Source: Flavobacterium endoglycinae
GTDB taxonomy: Bacteria > Bacteroidota > Bacteroidia > Flavobacteriales > Flavobacteriaceae
Direction of reading: 5' to 3'
Assembly (NCBI RefSeq): GCF_017352115.1
Contig: NZ_CP071448.1
Location: 248,001-312,000, forward strand
DNA: 64,000 nucleotides
Shown here: one piece after another, positions 30,309 to 37,911 of the stretch
How the letters are laid out: each line of letters starts with the position of its first letter
Position numbering within the stretch: the stretch's first letter is position 1
Notes under the pieces: generated by a model
The model's database searches: none
Seen by the model: only the letters and a program-made list of their open reading frames with translations
Told to the model about the DNA's origin: nothing
Made by a program: the position numbers and the translations under genes

Positions 30309-31415
30309 ATGAGTACAAACAACCTGTTTTCACCATTTAACTTAAAAACGTTAAATCTGAAAAACCGAATCGTAATGGCGCCAATGACGCGCTCTTTTTC
30401 TCCTAACGGAGTTCCAACTGATGATGTAGCCGCTTACTACCAAAAAAGAGCGGAAGGCGAAGTTGGATTAATTTTATCTGAAGGAACTGTTATTGACAGA
30501 AAATCTTCTTCTAATGATGCGAATGTTCCTCACTTTTATGGCGACTTAGCTTTAAGCGGATGGAAAAAAGTAATTGATGGAGTTCATGCTGCGGGCGGAA
30601 AAATGGGACCGCAGATCTGGCATATGGGAATTATGGACAATCACCATTCTGGATGGGTGCCGCCTGTTCCATTTGAAGGTCCGTCTGGTTTAAACCGACC
30701 TGATTTTAGAAATGGTATTGCTATGTCTGAAAAAGATATTGAAAATACTATTTTGGCTTTCGGAAAAGCTGCTGCTGATGCAAAAAGATTAGGTTTTGAT
30801 ACCATCGAAATTCATGGAGCGCACGGTTATTTAATCGACCAGTTCTTTAGAGCCGAAACGAATTTGCGAGACGATATTTACGGAGGAAAAACACTTCCAG
30901 AACGTAATCGTTTTGCTATTGAAGTCATAAAAGAAATCAGAAAACAAGTAGGAAATGATTTCGCCGTAATCATGCGTTTTTCTCAGTTCAAACCTTCAGA
31001 TTACAATTATAAACTGGCTAAAAATCCACAGGAATTAGAAGCTTGGCTTACTCCTCTTGTTGATGCGGGTGTTGATATTATTCACGCTTCACAACGTCGT
31101 TTCTGGGAACCAGAATTTGAAGATTCTGATTTGAACTTTGCTGGATGGGCTAAAAAAGTAACAGGTGCACCAACTATTACAGTTGGTTCTGTTGGACTTT
31201 CTGGCGATTTCTTTGGTGCATTTGCAGGAGAAAGCTCTCAACCTACTTCATTAGACGAATTAAACAGACGTTTCGACAGAGGCGATTTTGATTTGGTTGC
31301 TGTGGGAAGACCTCTTTTATCTGATCCAAATTGGGTGGCAAAAATCAAAGCTGGAAAAACTAATGAATTAAAAGGTTTCAGCAAAGAAGCTTTAGGACAA
31401 TTGGTTTTGGAATAA
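30309..31415 (+). CDS. Old yellow enzyme family alkene reductase
   Basis: 368 residues. TIM-barrel flavoprotein with NLKNRIVMAPMTRS at the N-terminus and active-site EIHGAHGYLIDQFFRAETNLRDDIYGG, the His/His pair version of the OYE motif (OPR-like). NAD(P)H reduces FMN, which reduces alpha,beta-unsaturated carbonyls, quinones or nitro compounds. It shares an operon with ArsR, a pattern of electrophile-inducible OYE genes. The active site is intact. Confidence 0.93.
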   Translation: MSTNNLFSPFNLKTLNLKNRIVMAPMTRSFSPNGVPTDDVAAYYQKRAEGEVGLILSEGTVIDRKSSSNDANVPHFYGDLALSGWKKVIDGVHAAGGKMGPQIWHMGIMDNHHSGWVPPVPFEGPSGLNRPDFRNGIAMSEKDIENTILAFGKAAADAKRLGFDTIEIHGAHGYLIDQFFRAETNLRDDIYGGKTLPERNRFAIEVIKEIRKQVGNDFAVIMRFSQFKPSDYNYKLAKNPQELEAWLTPLVDAGVDIIHASQRRFWEPEFEDSDLNFAGWAKKVTGAPTITVGSVGLSGDFFGAFAGESSQPTSLDELNRRFDRGDFDLVAVGRPLLSDPNWVAKIKAGKTNELKGFSKEALGQLVLE

Positions 31416-31433
31416 TTTTTTTAACATACAAAG

Positions 31434-31456
31434 TTACAAAGGTTCAAGGGACAAAG
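31434..31456 (+). repeat. Octamer word series
   Basis: TTACAAAG, GTTCAAGG and a following GACAAAG just after the OYE stop, the same NNNCWRAG family. Confidence 0.5.
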
Positions 31457-31479
31457 TTTCTACATGGACTTTAAAAAGT

Positions 31480-31511
31480 AAAGGGATAACAATTAAGTTT
31501 ATCCCTTTTTT
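31480..31511 (+). terminator. Intrinsic terminator after the OYE gene
   Basis: Stem AAAGGGATAA / TTATCCCTTT, 9-nt loop, T-run at 31505-31511. Confidence 0.88.
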
Positions 31512-31561
31512 GAATATCTATAACTAACAAAATTAGAAATTCAATATTTTTATTAAGGTTC

Positions 31562-31614
31562 AGAGTTGCAGAGGTTCAAAGGAACAAAGATTGCCTTTGC
31601 CTCTTTGTCCCTTT
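31562..31614. repeat. Inverted octamer repeat near the acyltransferase stop
   Basis: GTTCAGAG, TTGCAGAG, GTTCAAAG and GAACAAAG (about 31558-31589) run in one direction; CTTTGTCCCTTT (31603-31614) completes an inverted repeat matching AAAGGAACAAAG at 11 of 12 positions. Confidence 0.65.
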
Positions 31615-32732
31615 TAATTAACTATTTTTTGAAATTTATTCTGAAGCCATTTACGAACTGGTTCGTCATATAATTTTAAACATAAATAAGCAAGAACAAT
31701 ACTGGCAACTAAAACACCAATTCCTACTCCGTATCCTTGATTTATAGTTACTTTATTATCTACAACCCAAGCCGTAAACCAATAAATAAGTGGATAATGT
31801 GTAATGTAAATTGGGTATGAAATGTCGCCTAAAAGTTTACATACTTTGTTTGAGAATTGGCTTTTAATCTGACCGCCTGCTCCAATTGCCACAATAATAG
31901 GAAATACTAGAATAATGCAGAATGATTCGTATAGACCATTCATCCACAAAGTATTTTCATCTCCAAATCTAGGAAGTGCCAAAACAATTGTGATTAATAT
32001 ACTGCAAATCCAGAATGCGCCTTTTATATGAATCAATTTTCCTAAACGAGATAATAAAACTCCAGCAAAAAACGGATATAATAATCGGGTAAAGCCAACA
32101 TTCATTTGCGCTATGTTCAGCGACCAGCCTCCTATCACATCTCCTTTGGGTCCAAAAACTGTATAGTTAATTAACAGTCCGGCAAATATCAGCACAAAAA
32201 CTGATAATACTTTGTTCGAAAATTTACGGAAAAACAGGGCGTACAAGATGTTTGCAATATATTCGAAAAAAAGTGACCATGCCGGACCATTTAAAGGATG
32301 CATTTCGCCCCAGCCTCTAATTTCCATAGAAGGCGGAATTGGCAGTAAAGTAAAACCAATAATCATGGTTAAAATTACTTTCCAAACCGGCATTGCAGCA
32401 ATCTGAGGGAATAATATGTCTGATGCTTGAAAATAGTAAAAGAGAGCCCCAATGATCATTCCAAGGATCACCATTGGTTGTAAACGAATCAATCGGCGTT
32501 TGTAGAATTCCCATTGCGTCATGTTTCCCCAGCGGTCATCATAGGCATACGCCACCACAAATCCCGATAAAAGAAAAAAGAAATCAACAGCCAGATAGCC
32601 GTGATTGATAATTTGTATAAAACGGTTTCCGCCGCCAAAAGCTTCAAAAATATGAAACGCCACTACTAAAATAGCCGCAACTCCGCGCAGACCGTCTAGA
32701 ATCTCGTAATGTTTTTTAGGTTGAATATTCAT
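31614..32732 (-). CDS. Acyltransferase family 3 membrane protein (OafA-like)
   Basis: 372 residues with ten hydrophobic segments. Starts YEILDGLRGVAAILVVAFHI, the family signature with the catalytic His, and carries FFFLSGFVVAYAYDDRW with the conserved Arg/Trp region. It transfers acetyl or similar groups to sugars at the membrane. It lacks the SGNH partner domain. It follows DUF1349 and GH3 on the same strand and may modify glycan products or surface polysaccharide (inference). Confidence 0.92.
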   Translation of the reverse strand: MNIQPKKHYEILDGLRGVAAILVVAFHIFEAFGGGNRFIQIINHGYLAVDFFFLLSGFVVAYAYDDRWGNMTQWEFYKRRLIRLQPMVILGMIIGALFYYFQASDILFPQIAAMPVWKVILTMIIGFTLLPIPPSMEIRGWGEMHPLNGPAWSLFFEYIANILYALFFRKFSNKVLSVFVLIFAGLLINYTVFGPKGDVIGGWSLNIAQMNVGFTRLLYPFFAGVLLSRLGKLIHIKGAFWICSILITIVLALPRFGDENTLWMNGLYESFCIILVFPIIVAIGAGGQIKSQFSNKVCKLLGDISYPIYITHYPLIYWFTAWVVDNKVTINQGYGVGIGVLVASIVLAYLCLKLYDEPVRKWLQNKFQKIVN

Positions 32733-32737
32733 TTTGG

Positions 32738-32885
32738 GTTGATAGTTTATTGTTGATGGTTGATGGTTGATAGTTGATGGTTTATTGTTGATGGTTAGTC
32801 AAGCAATTTTTAATTTTTAATTTTTAATTTTTAATTTTTAATTTTTAATTTTTAATTTTTAATTTTTAATTTTTAATTTTTAATT
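32738..32885 (+). repeat. Two adjacent heptanucleotide arrays
   Basis: Array 1 (32738-32800) has nine 7-bp units: GTTGATA, GTTTATT, GTTGATG twice, GTTGATA, GTTGATG, GTTTATT, GTTGATG, GTTAGTC. After AAGC, array 2 is about 11.5 copies of AATTTTT (32805-32885). Unit length is fixed at seven through both. It lies between the acyltransferase start and the DUF1349 stop. Confidence 0.95.
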
Positions 32886-32892
32886 AAAACAA

Positions 32893-33540
32893 TTACTGAT
32901 GATTTTTAAGCCATTCTAATCTTCTTTGGTCTGGTAAATGCTTTACGGTGAAGTTTTCGAATTTTGCTTCAAAACCTTTTCCATCAGGAGAAGCAGCCAT
33001 TAATCCTACCATTACTGGTTTATTATCTTCTAAAGGTGCATTTCTCGTCAAAATGTAGTTTTTATCATCCAAAGAATAAAAGACCTCAATAGCATCTAAT
33101 CTTCTAACTACTTTAATCCAGATAAATGGAGGTGCTTTTTCTAAAGTAGTAACGCTCCAATCGCTTTTTTCATGTGTTACAACTGTACTCACATTGAATT
33201 TTCCATCAACAAACTCTACTCCTGTTTTAATGTAGTTTTTTTCATCTGTACGAATCATTAAACCCATCTGGTCAAAACGAGCAATATAATTTCCGGTTAG
33301 TTTTACTTTTGCTTCAAATTCACCACCATAATTCGCATAATAAAACGGAGCATCGTCTACTGTAAAACCATAATGCGAAATTCTCCAGTAATCACTATTT
33401 GCAGTAACATTCATAATTAGGGCATTGTTTTTAATTTCCCATTTTTCAGGTTCATTGAACCACTGCATTTTACTTAATGTCTGCGCTGAAAGATTTTGAA
33501 ATAAAATAAAGATTGTACTCAGTAATAGTATTCGTTTCAT
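32893..33540 (-). CDS. DUF1349 secreted protein (concanavalin-like fold)
   Basis: 215 residues with a signal peptide (ILLLSTIFILFQNLSAQ). DUF1349 block: LSKMQWFNEPEKWEIKNNALIM, then DYWRISHYGFTVDDAPFYYANYGGEFEAKVKLTGNYIARFDQMGLMIRTDEKNYIKTGVEFVDG and a lectin-like second half. The family has a concanavalin-A-like beta sandwich and may bind or modify sugars. Its position between GH3 and acyltransferase fits a role in glycan handling. A terminator separates it from GH3; TAAATTTG (33642-33649, minus) may start its own transcript. Confidence 0.92.
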   Translation of the reverse strand: MKRILLLSTIFILFQNLSAQTLSKMQWFNEPEKWEIKNNALIMNVTANSDYWRISHYGFTVDDAPFYYANYGGEFEAKVKLTGNYIARFDQMGLMIRTDEKNYIKTGVEFVDGKFNVSTVVTHEKSDWSVTTLEKAPPFIWIKVVRRLDAIEVFYSLDDKNYILTRNAPLEDNKPVMVGLMAASPDGKGFEAKFENFTVKHLPDQRRLEWLKNHQ

Positions 33541-33603
33541 GATATGTTTTTTATGAGATTGATGATATTAAAAATATTTTACTTCTAAATTAAACGATAA
33601 AGC

Positions 33604-33632
33604 AAAGCTGCAAATTTTACACTTGCAGCTTT
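33604..33632 (-). terminator. Intrinsic terminator after GH3
   Basis: Stem AAAGCTGCAA / TTGCAGCTTT, 9-nt loop, 30 bp after the GH3 stop on the minus strand. Confidence 0.85.
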
Positions 33633-33662
33633 ACAACCAACCAAATTTAGAAATAATGAAAT

Positions 33663-35879
33663 TTATTGAAGTGAGAATTCCACTTTAGATTTTATGTCTG
33701 CAGAAGATGCTCCGATTACTGCTTCAAAAGCTCCCGGTTCAGCAACCCAGTCGTGTTTTTTGTCATCGAAGAAACTTAAAGCTGTTTTATCGATTGTAAA
33801 GGTTACTGTTTTTTCTTCTCCTGCTTTAAGAGCTACTTTTTCGAAACCTTTTAATTCTTTTATCGGACGTGGCAATGAAGATTTTAAATCACTGATATAC
33901 AACTGAACAACTTCTGATCCGTCACGGCTTCCTGTATTTTTAACAGAAACTGAGAATGTAATTTTATCTCCCGCTGTTATTTGTTTTTTATCAGCCGTTA
34001 CTTTTCCATAAGCAAAAGTCGTGTAGCTTAAACCGTGACCAAATGGAAATAATGGTTTGATTTTGTTTTTGTCTGCCCAACGGTATCCAACAAAAATTCC
34101 TTCGTTGTATTTTACGTCATCTCCACCTGGAAATTCTCCTAAAGCGTGAGCTCCGTTATCGTTTAATTTTACTGGGAAAGTGAAAGATAATTTTCCAGAA
34201 GGATTCACATCTCCAACTAAAACATTTGCTAAAGCGTTTCCAGCTTCAGTTCCTAAAAACCATCCTTGAACAACTCCTGGAACTTCTTTAATCCAAGGCA
34301 TTGCAACAGCATTTCCAGAGATATTTATAAAGACAATATTTTTGTTAACCTTTGCTAATTCGCTGATTAATTTATCTTGACCATAAGGCAGGTTTAATTC
34401 TTTACGATCGTGACCTTCGTCATCCTGATTTGGACTTTTGTTCAAACCTCCAATGAAAAGAACGATATCAGCATCTTTGGCAATTTTTAAAGCTTCTGCA
34501 GTTAATTCAGCCTGCGGACGTTTTTCTTCTAAGCTTACTTTTGCTACAACTCCATTATAGTTACTCGTAGGATCTCCTACGTACCCTCTTGCGTAAACAA
34601 TTTCAGCTTGGTTTCCAATTCTTTTCTTTAATCCTTCAAGAGGTGTGATTTCGTATCTTGCTTTTAGAGAAGAACTTCCTCCTCCAACTGTCATCATTTT
34701 GATAGCATTTTCACCAATTACAGCAATCTTTTTCGTTTTAGAAAGATTGATTGGCAGAATGTTATTGTTGTTTTGTAATAATACAATTCCTTCTTCGGCA
34801 ATTTTACGACCTGCTAAAGCGTGTTCTTCTGTTCCAAAAGATCCAAACGGACGGTTTCTGTCCATTGTAGTTAAGAAAGCCAAACGAAGAATGCGACGTA
34901 CTTTTTCATCTAATTCTTTAGTTCCAACTTCTCCTTTTTTAATCATTTCAGAATATGGTTTTGCTAAATAATAGTTATCATAAGCATTGCTTGTTCCCCA
35001 TGAAAGACCATTTGTCCAAGAACCAAATTCCATATCCAAACCATTGTGAATAGCTTGTTTCGTATCGTTTACTCCACCCCAGTCAGAAACCACGACTCCT
35101 TTGAAGCCCCATTCTCCACGAAGAATATCGTTTAACAAATATTCGTTGTGGCAGCACTGCTGACCTTTATATTTATTGTATGATCCCATGATAGACCAAA
35201 CTTCACCTTCTTGAACCGCTGCTTTAAAAGCCGGAAGATAGATTTCGTATAAAGCACGATCGTCTACGATTACGTTTACAGAGTTACGGTTTGTTTCTTG
35301 ATTGTTTAATGCAAAGTGTTTTACACAGGCAGCAACCCCGTTTGATTGTACTCCTTTAATATAAGGAACTACCATTTTGGCAGCCAGGAACGGATCTTCT
35401 CCCATATATTCGAAGTTACGTCCGTTTAATGGGCTTCTGTAGATGTTTACACCAGGTCCTAATAATACGTTTTTGTTACGGTAACGCGCTTCTTCACCAA
35501 TAGATTTACCATATAAAGAAGACAATTCTTTGTTCCAAGTTGAAGAAAGTGCTGTAAGAGCTGGGAAAGCAATACAAGAATCGTTTGTCCATCCTGCCTG
35601 ATCCCATTCGTCCCATTTTACTTCAGTACGAATTCCGTGAGGACCATCTGTCATCCAGTTTTCTGGAATTCCAAGACGTTTTACACCTGGAGAACTAAAT
35701 TTAGACTGCGCATGAATCATGGCAATTTTTTCTTCGGTTGTCATTCGCTTAAGCGCATCCTCTACACGCTCACTAATTGGCTTTTTATCATCAAGATAAA
35801 CCGGAACTTTATTTTGTGCATTCAATCCGAATGAACTCAATAAAACTAAAACAACGATTGTTTTAACGTTTTTAAACAT
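33663..35879 (-). CDS. Glycoside hydrolase family 3 beta-glucosidase-like enzyme
   Basis: 738 residues with a signal peptide (IVVLVLLSSFGLNAQ). N-terminal TIM barrel with GPGVNIYRSPLNGRNFEYMGEDP, CVKHFALNNQETNR and the nucleophile Asp266 in GVVVSDWGG; then the alpha/beta sandwich with NDDEGHDRKELNLP-like acid/base region (QDDEGHDRKELNLP) and a C-terminal fibronectin-like domain. Secreted, probably acting on beta-glucosides or xylo-oligosaccharides. It lies downstream of the DUF6377 regulator with a hairpin between. Confidence 0.94.
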   Translation of the reverse strand: MFKNVKTIVVLVLLSSFGLNAQNKVPVYLDDKKPISERVEDALKRMTTEEKIAMIHAQSKFSSPGVKRLGIPENWMTDGPHGIRTEVKWDEWDQAGWTNDSCIAFPALTALSSTWNKELSSLYGKSIGEEARYRNKNVLLGPGVNIYRSPLNGRNFEYMGEDPFLAAKMVVPYIKGVQSNGVAACVKHFALNNQETNRNSVNVIVDDRALYEIYLPAFKAAVQEGEVWSIMGSYNKYKGQQCCHNEYLLNDILRGEWGFKGVVVSDWGGVNDTKQAIHNGLDMEFGSWTNGLSWGTSNAYDNYYLAKPYSEMIKKGEVGTKELDEKVRRILRLAFLTTMDRNRPFGSFGTEEHALAGRKIAEEGIVLLQNNNNILPINLSKTKKIAVIGENAIKMMTVGGGSSSLKARYEITPLEGLKKRIGNQAEIVYARGYVGDPTSNYNGVVAKVSLEEKRPQAELTAEALKIAKDADIVLFIGGLNKSPNQDDEGHDRKELNLPYGQDKLISELAKVNKNIVFINISGNAVAMPWIKEVPGVVQGWFLGTEAGNALANVLVGDVNPSGKLSFTFPVKLNDNGAHALGEFPGGDDVKYNEGIFVGYRWADKNKIKPLFPFGHGLSYTTFAYGKVTADKKQITAGDKITFSVSVKNTGSRDGSEVVQLYISDLKSSLPRPIKELKGFEKVALKAGEEKTVTFTIDKTALSFFDDKKHDWVAEPGAFEAVIGASSADIKSKVEFSLQ

Positions 35880-36050
35880 AACTATTATTATTTATTTTAA
35901 GCATTCAATATCGATAAAAGTACTAGTGGTCAGAAGTACCTTTTTATAATATTGTAAAACTAAAACGTTATCGTACATGTTACATTTTTGAACGCAAAAA
36001 AGTAGTGATTTAAAAAATTAAAATATTGATTTACAATTACATAAATAAAA

Positions 36051-36077
36051 AAAAGCACTAAAAAAAGTAGTGCTTTT
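36051..36077 (-). terminator. Intrinsic terminator after the DUF6377 gene
   Basis: Stem AAAAGCACTA / TAGTGCTTTT with a 7-nt loop, ahead of GH3 and after the DUF6377 gene on the minus strand. Confidence 0.85.
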
Positions 36078-36088
36078 AAAATATTTTT

Positions 36089-37732
36089 CTAGGATTTCAA
36101 TGCCATAGAACCTATTTTCATGACCATTTCTTCGAAATCATTTCGCGAAACTGCGGCTTTATTTCGACCTCGCGTTCTATAATTGTAAATTGTGCTTAAA
36201 GAATAACGAAGAAATGCCGCTATCTTAACGCTGTCTGTAATTCCAAGTCGGATTAAGGCAAAAATTCGAAGTTCGGTATTTAGCAACTCGCCTTGTTTTA
36301 AAACAATCTGCTCTTCGGGAATTAAAAGGGCATTAAAATCTTTTACAAAAGTGGGATACAAATTCAAAAAGATAATATCGAAGTTTTTGTAAAGTTCTTC
36401 GAGTTCATTATCTACTAAAGTGGTTGATTTTAATATTTTATAAATCTCATCAAACTGTTTTGCCGTCGCTTTTTTATTTAAAATGATACGGTAATTCTCT
36501 AGTTTGTTGATGTAAGTCGAGCAAAGACTGAAAAAATGCGCAATGTATTCTTCTTTAACATGATTAGATTCAGATAATTGCGAATTGGTTTCCTGAAGCT
36601 GCTCATTCGTTTGGGTAATGTCTTTGTTCAATTCAGCTAGTTTCTGGCTTGTTTCATATAATTCGCCACGAATTCTTGAAACCTTTTTCATTTGTTTGTA
36701 AACATAAATTACCGCAGCTACTAAAAAAACCGACAATAAACTGATACACAACAAATAAAGCTGTAATTCGGTTTTTCGCTTGGCTTCTTTTTCTAAATAA
36801 ACGGTATTGATAATCGAATAAACTTCCGACATTAAAAGGGTTCGAAACTGCACATTACAATACAAAGCATCTTCAATTGCCGACTGTGTAAGCTTATACG
36901 CCATATCAACATCTCCTATTTCGTAAAAAACCAACGCTAATTCCTGTAATGAGGCATTATCTTTATTGGCATTTTTAAGATCTGAAGTGGCCGAAAGTGC
37001 GTAATATTTCTTTCTAAGTTCCAGGTTATTAGTCGCTTCATTAATTTTTCCCAGCAAATAGGTAATCATCGCATATTGCGGATTTTCTTCGGGAGTAACT
37101 TGCAATAGATCTTGTAATTTCTTCTGCGTGTTATTAAATTTTTTATGGAATATATCCTGTTGAATGCGGTTTATTTTATAATCTAAAGATTTAGGGTCTA
37201 GAATGGTAAGCAGTGAATCTCTGTATTTGATGATTTGCTGGCGGTATTCTTCATTGTAACTATTAGCCGCGTAATGTTCAAAAAACTCTCTGTATGAAAT
37301 ATAATAGGTTGGCAGTAATTGTGCAGAAAGTGTTTTTTTATTGATGCTTTTCAGAATGGCTTCAGATTCGCGGTATTTTCCTGAAGATGAATATAAGGTG
37401 ACTAATTGCAGCCGAGCCAAAGTTAAAAGGTCTTTATTCTGAAGTTGTTCAGCAATATTGATATTTTTTTTTACATATCGAATCGCCGAATCTGAATTGA
37501 ATTTCTGATATTCTAAGTATAAGGTTTTGTTGTAATTGTACTCCTGCTCTTTGGTTAAAGTTTCAGATTTTATTTTTTTAAAGTTTAAAATACGTTCTTC
37601 TTTGAGTTTAACGTAATGCTGTTTGTTTTTAATAGCATTGTTTAATTTATCCAAAATAACATCTTCGCTATCCAATGCAAAAACTGGAAAGCAGCATAAA
37701 AAAGCACAAAGCAGTAAAAGGTGGTTCTTCAC
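36089..37732 (-). CDS. DUF6377 tetratricopeptide-type transcriptional regulator
   Basis: 547 residues from GTG at 37732 (MKNHLLLLCAFLCCFPVFA), which starts a signal anchor. A longer frame from 37834 would run its N-terminus through repeat DNA and is rejected. Order: signal peptide, alpha-helical TPR-like region (about 25-330), membrane helix near 350, coiled coil, and a C-terminal HTH with LGITDSVKIAAFLRYSLSTIYNYRTRGRNKA. This is the SusR-like Bacteroidetes layout. It may control the GH3/DUF1349/acyltransferase genes downstream (inference). Confidence 0.88.
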   Translation of the reverse strand: MKNHLLLLCAFLCCFPVFALDSEDVILDKLNNAIKNKQHYVKLKEERILNFKKIKSETLTKEQEYNYNKTLYLEYQKFNSDSAIRYVKKNINIAEQLQNKDLLTLARLQLVTLYSSSGKYRESEAILKSINKKTLSAQLLPTYYISYREFFEHYAANSYNEEYRQQIIKYRDSLLTILDPKSLDYKINRIQQDIFHKKFNNTQKKLQDLLQVTPEENPQYAMITYLLGKINEATNNLELRKKYYALSATSDLKNANKDNASLQELALVFYEIGDVDMAYKLTQSAIEDALYCNVQFRTLLMSEVYSIINTVYLEKEAKRKTELQLYLLCISLLSVFLVAAVIYVYKQMKKVSRIRGELYETSQKLAELNKDITQTNEQLQETNSQLSESNHVKEEYIAHFFSLCSTYINKLENYRIILNKKATAKQFDEIYKILKSTTLVDNELEELYKNFDIIFLNLYPTFVKDFNALLIPEEQIVLKQGELLNTELRIFALIRLGITDSVKIAAFLRYSLSTIYNYRTRGRNKAAVSRNDFEEMVMKIGSMALKS

Positions 37733-37774
37733 TGGAAAAAAGATAGATAGTTTTTGAGCAAATATATAAAAAAG

Positions 37775-37792
37775 GTTCTGAGGTTCTAAGTT
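37775..37792 (+). repeat. Octamer words GTTCTGAG GTTCTAAG
   Basis: GTTCTGAG, GTTCTAAG and TTACTATC, upstream of the DUF6377 GTG. The first two match the 4809-4856 array word for word. Confidence 0.65.
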
Positions 37793-37829
37793 ACTATCCC
37801 AATAGTGATGGGATTCAGTTTTTCTTTTG

Positions 37830-37899
37830 GCCACGAATTACGCCAATGAACACAATTTTTTAAAATCTTAAATTAGTGAGAATTAGTGCAATTCGTGGC
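37830..37899. repeat. Inverted repeat GCCACGAATT / AATTCGTGGC
   Basis: Arms 37830-37839 and 37890-37899, 50 bp apart, between the DUF6377 start and the acyl-CoA dehydrogenase stop. The arm repeats the core of the 40213-40276 element. Confidence 0.8.
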
Positions 37900-37911
37900 A
37901 AAAAAAACTTT

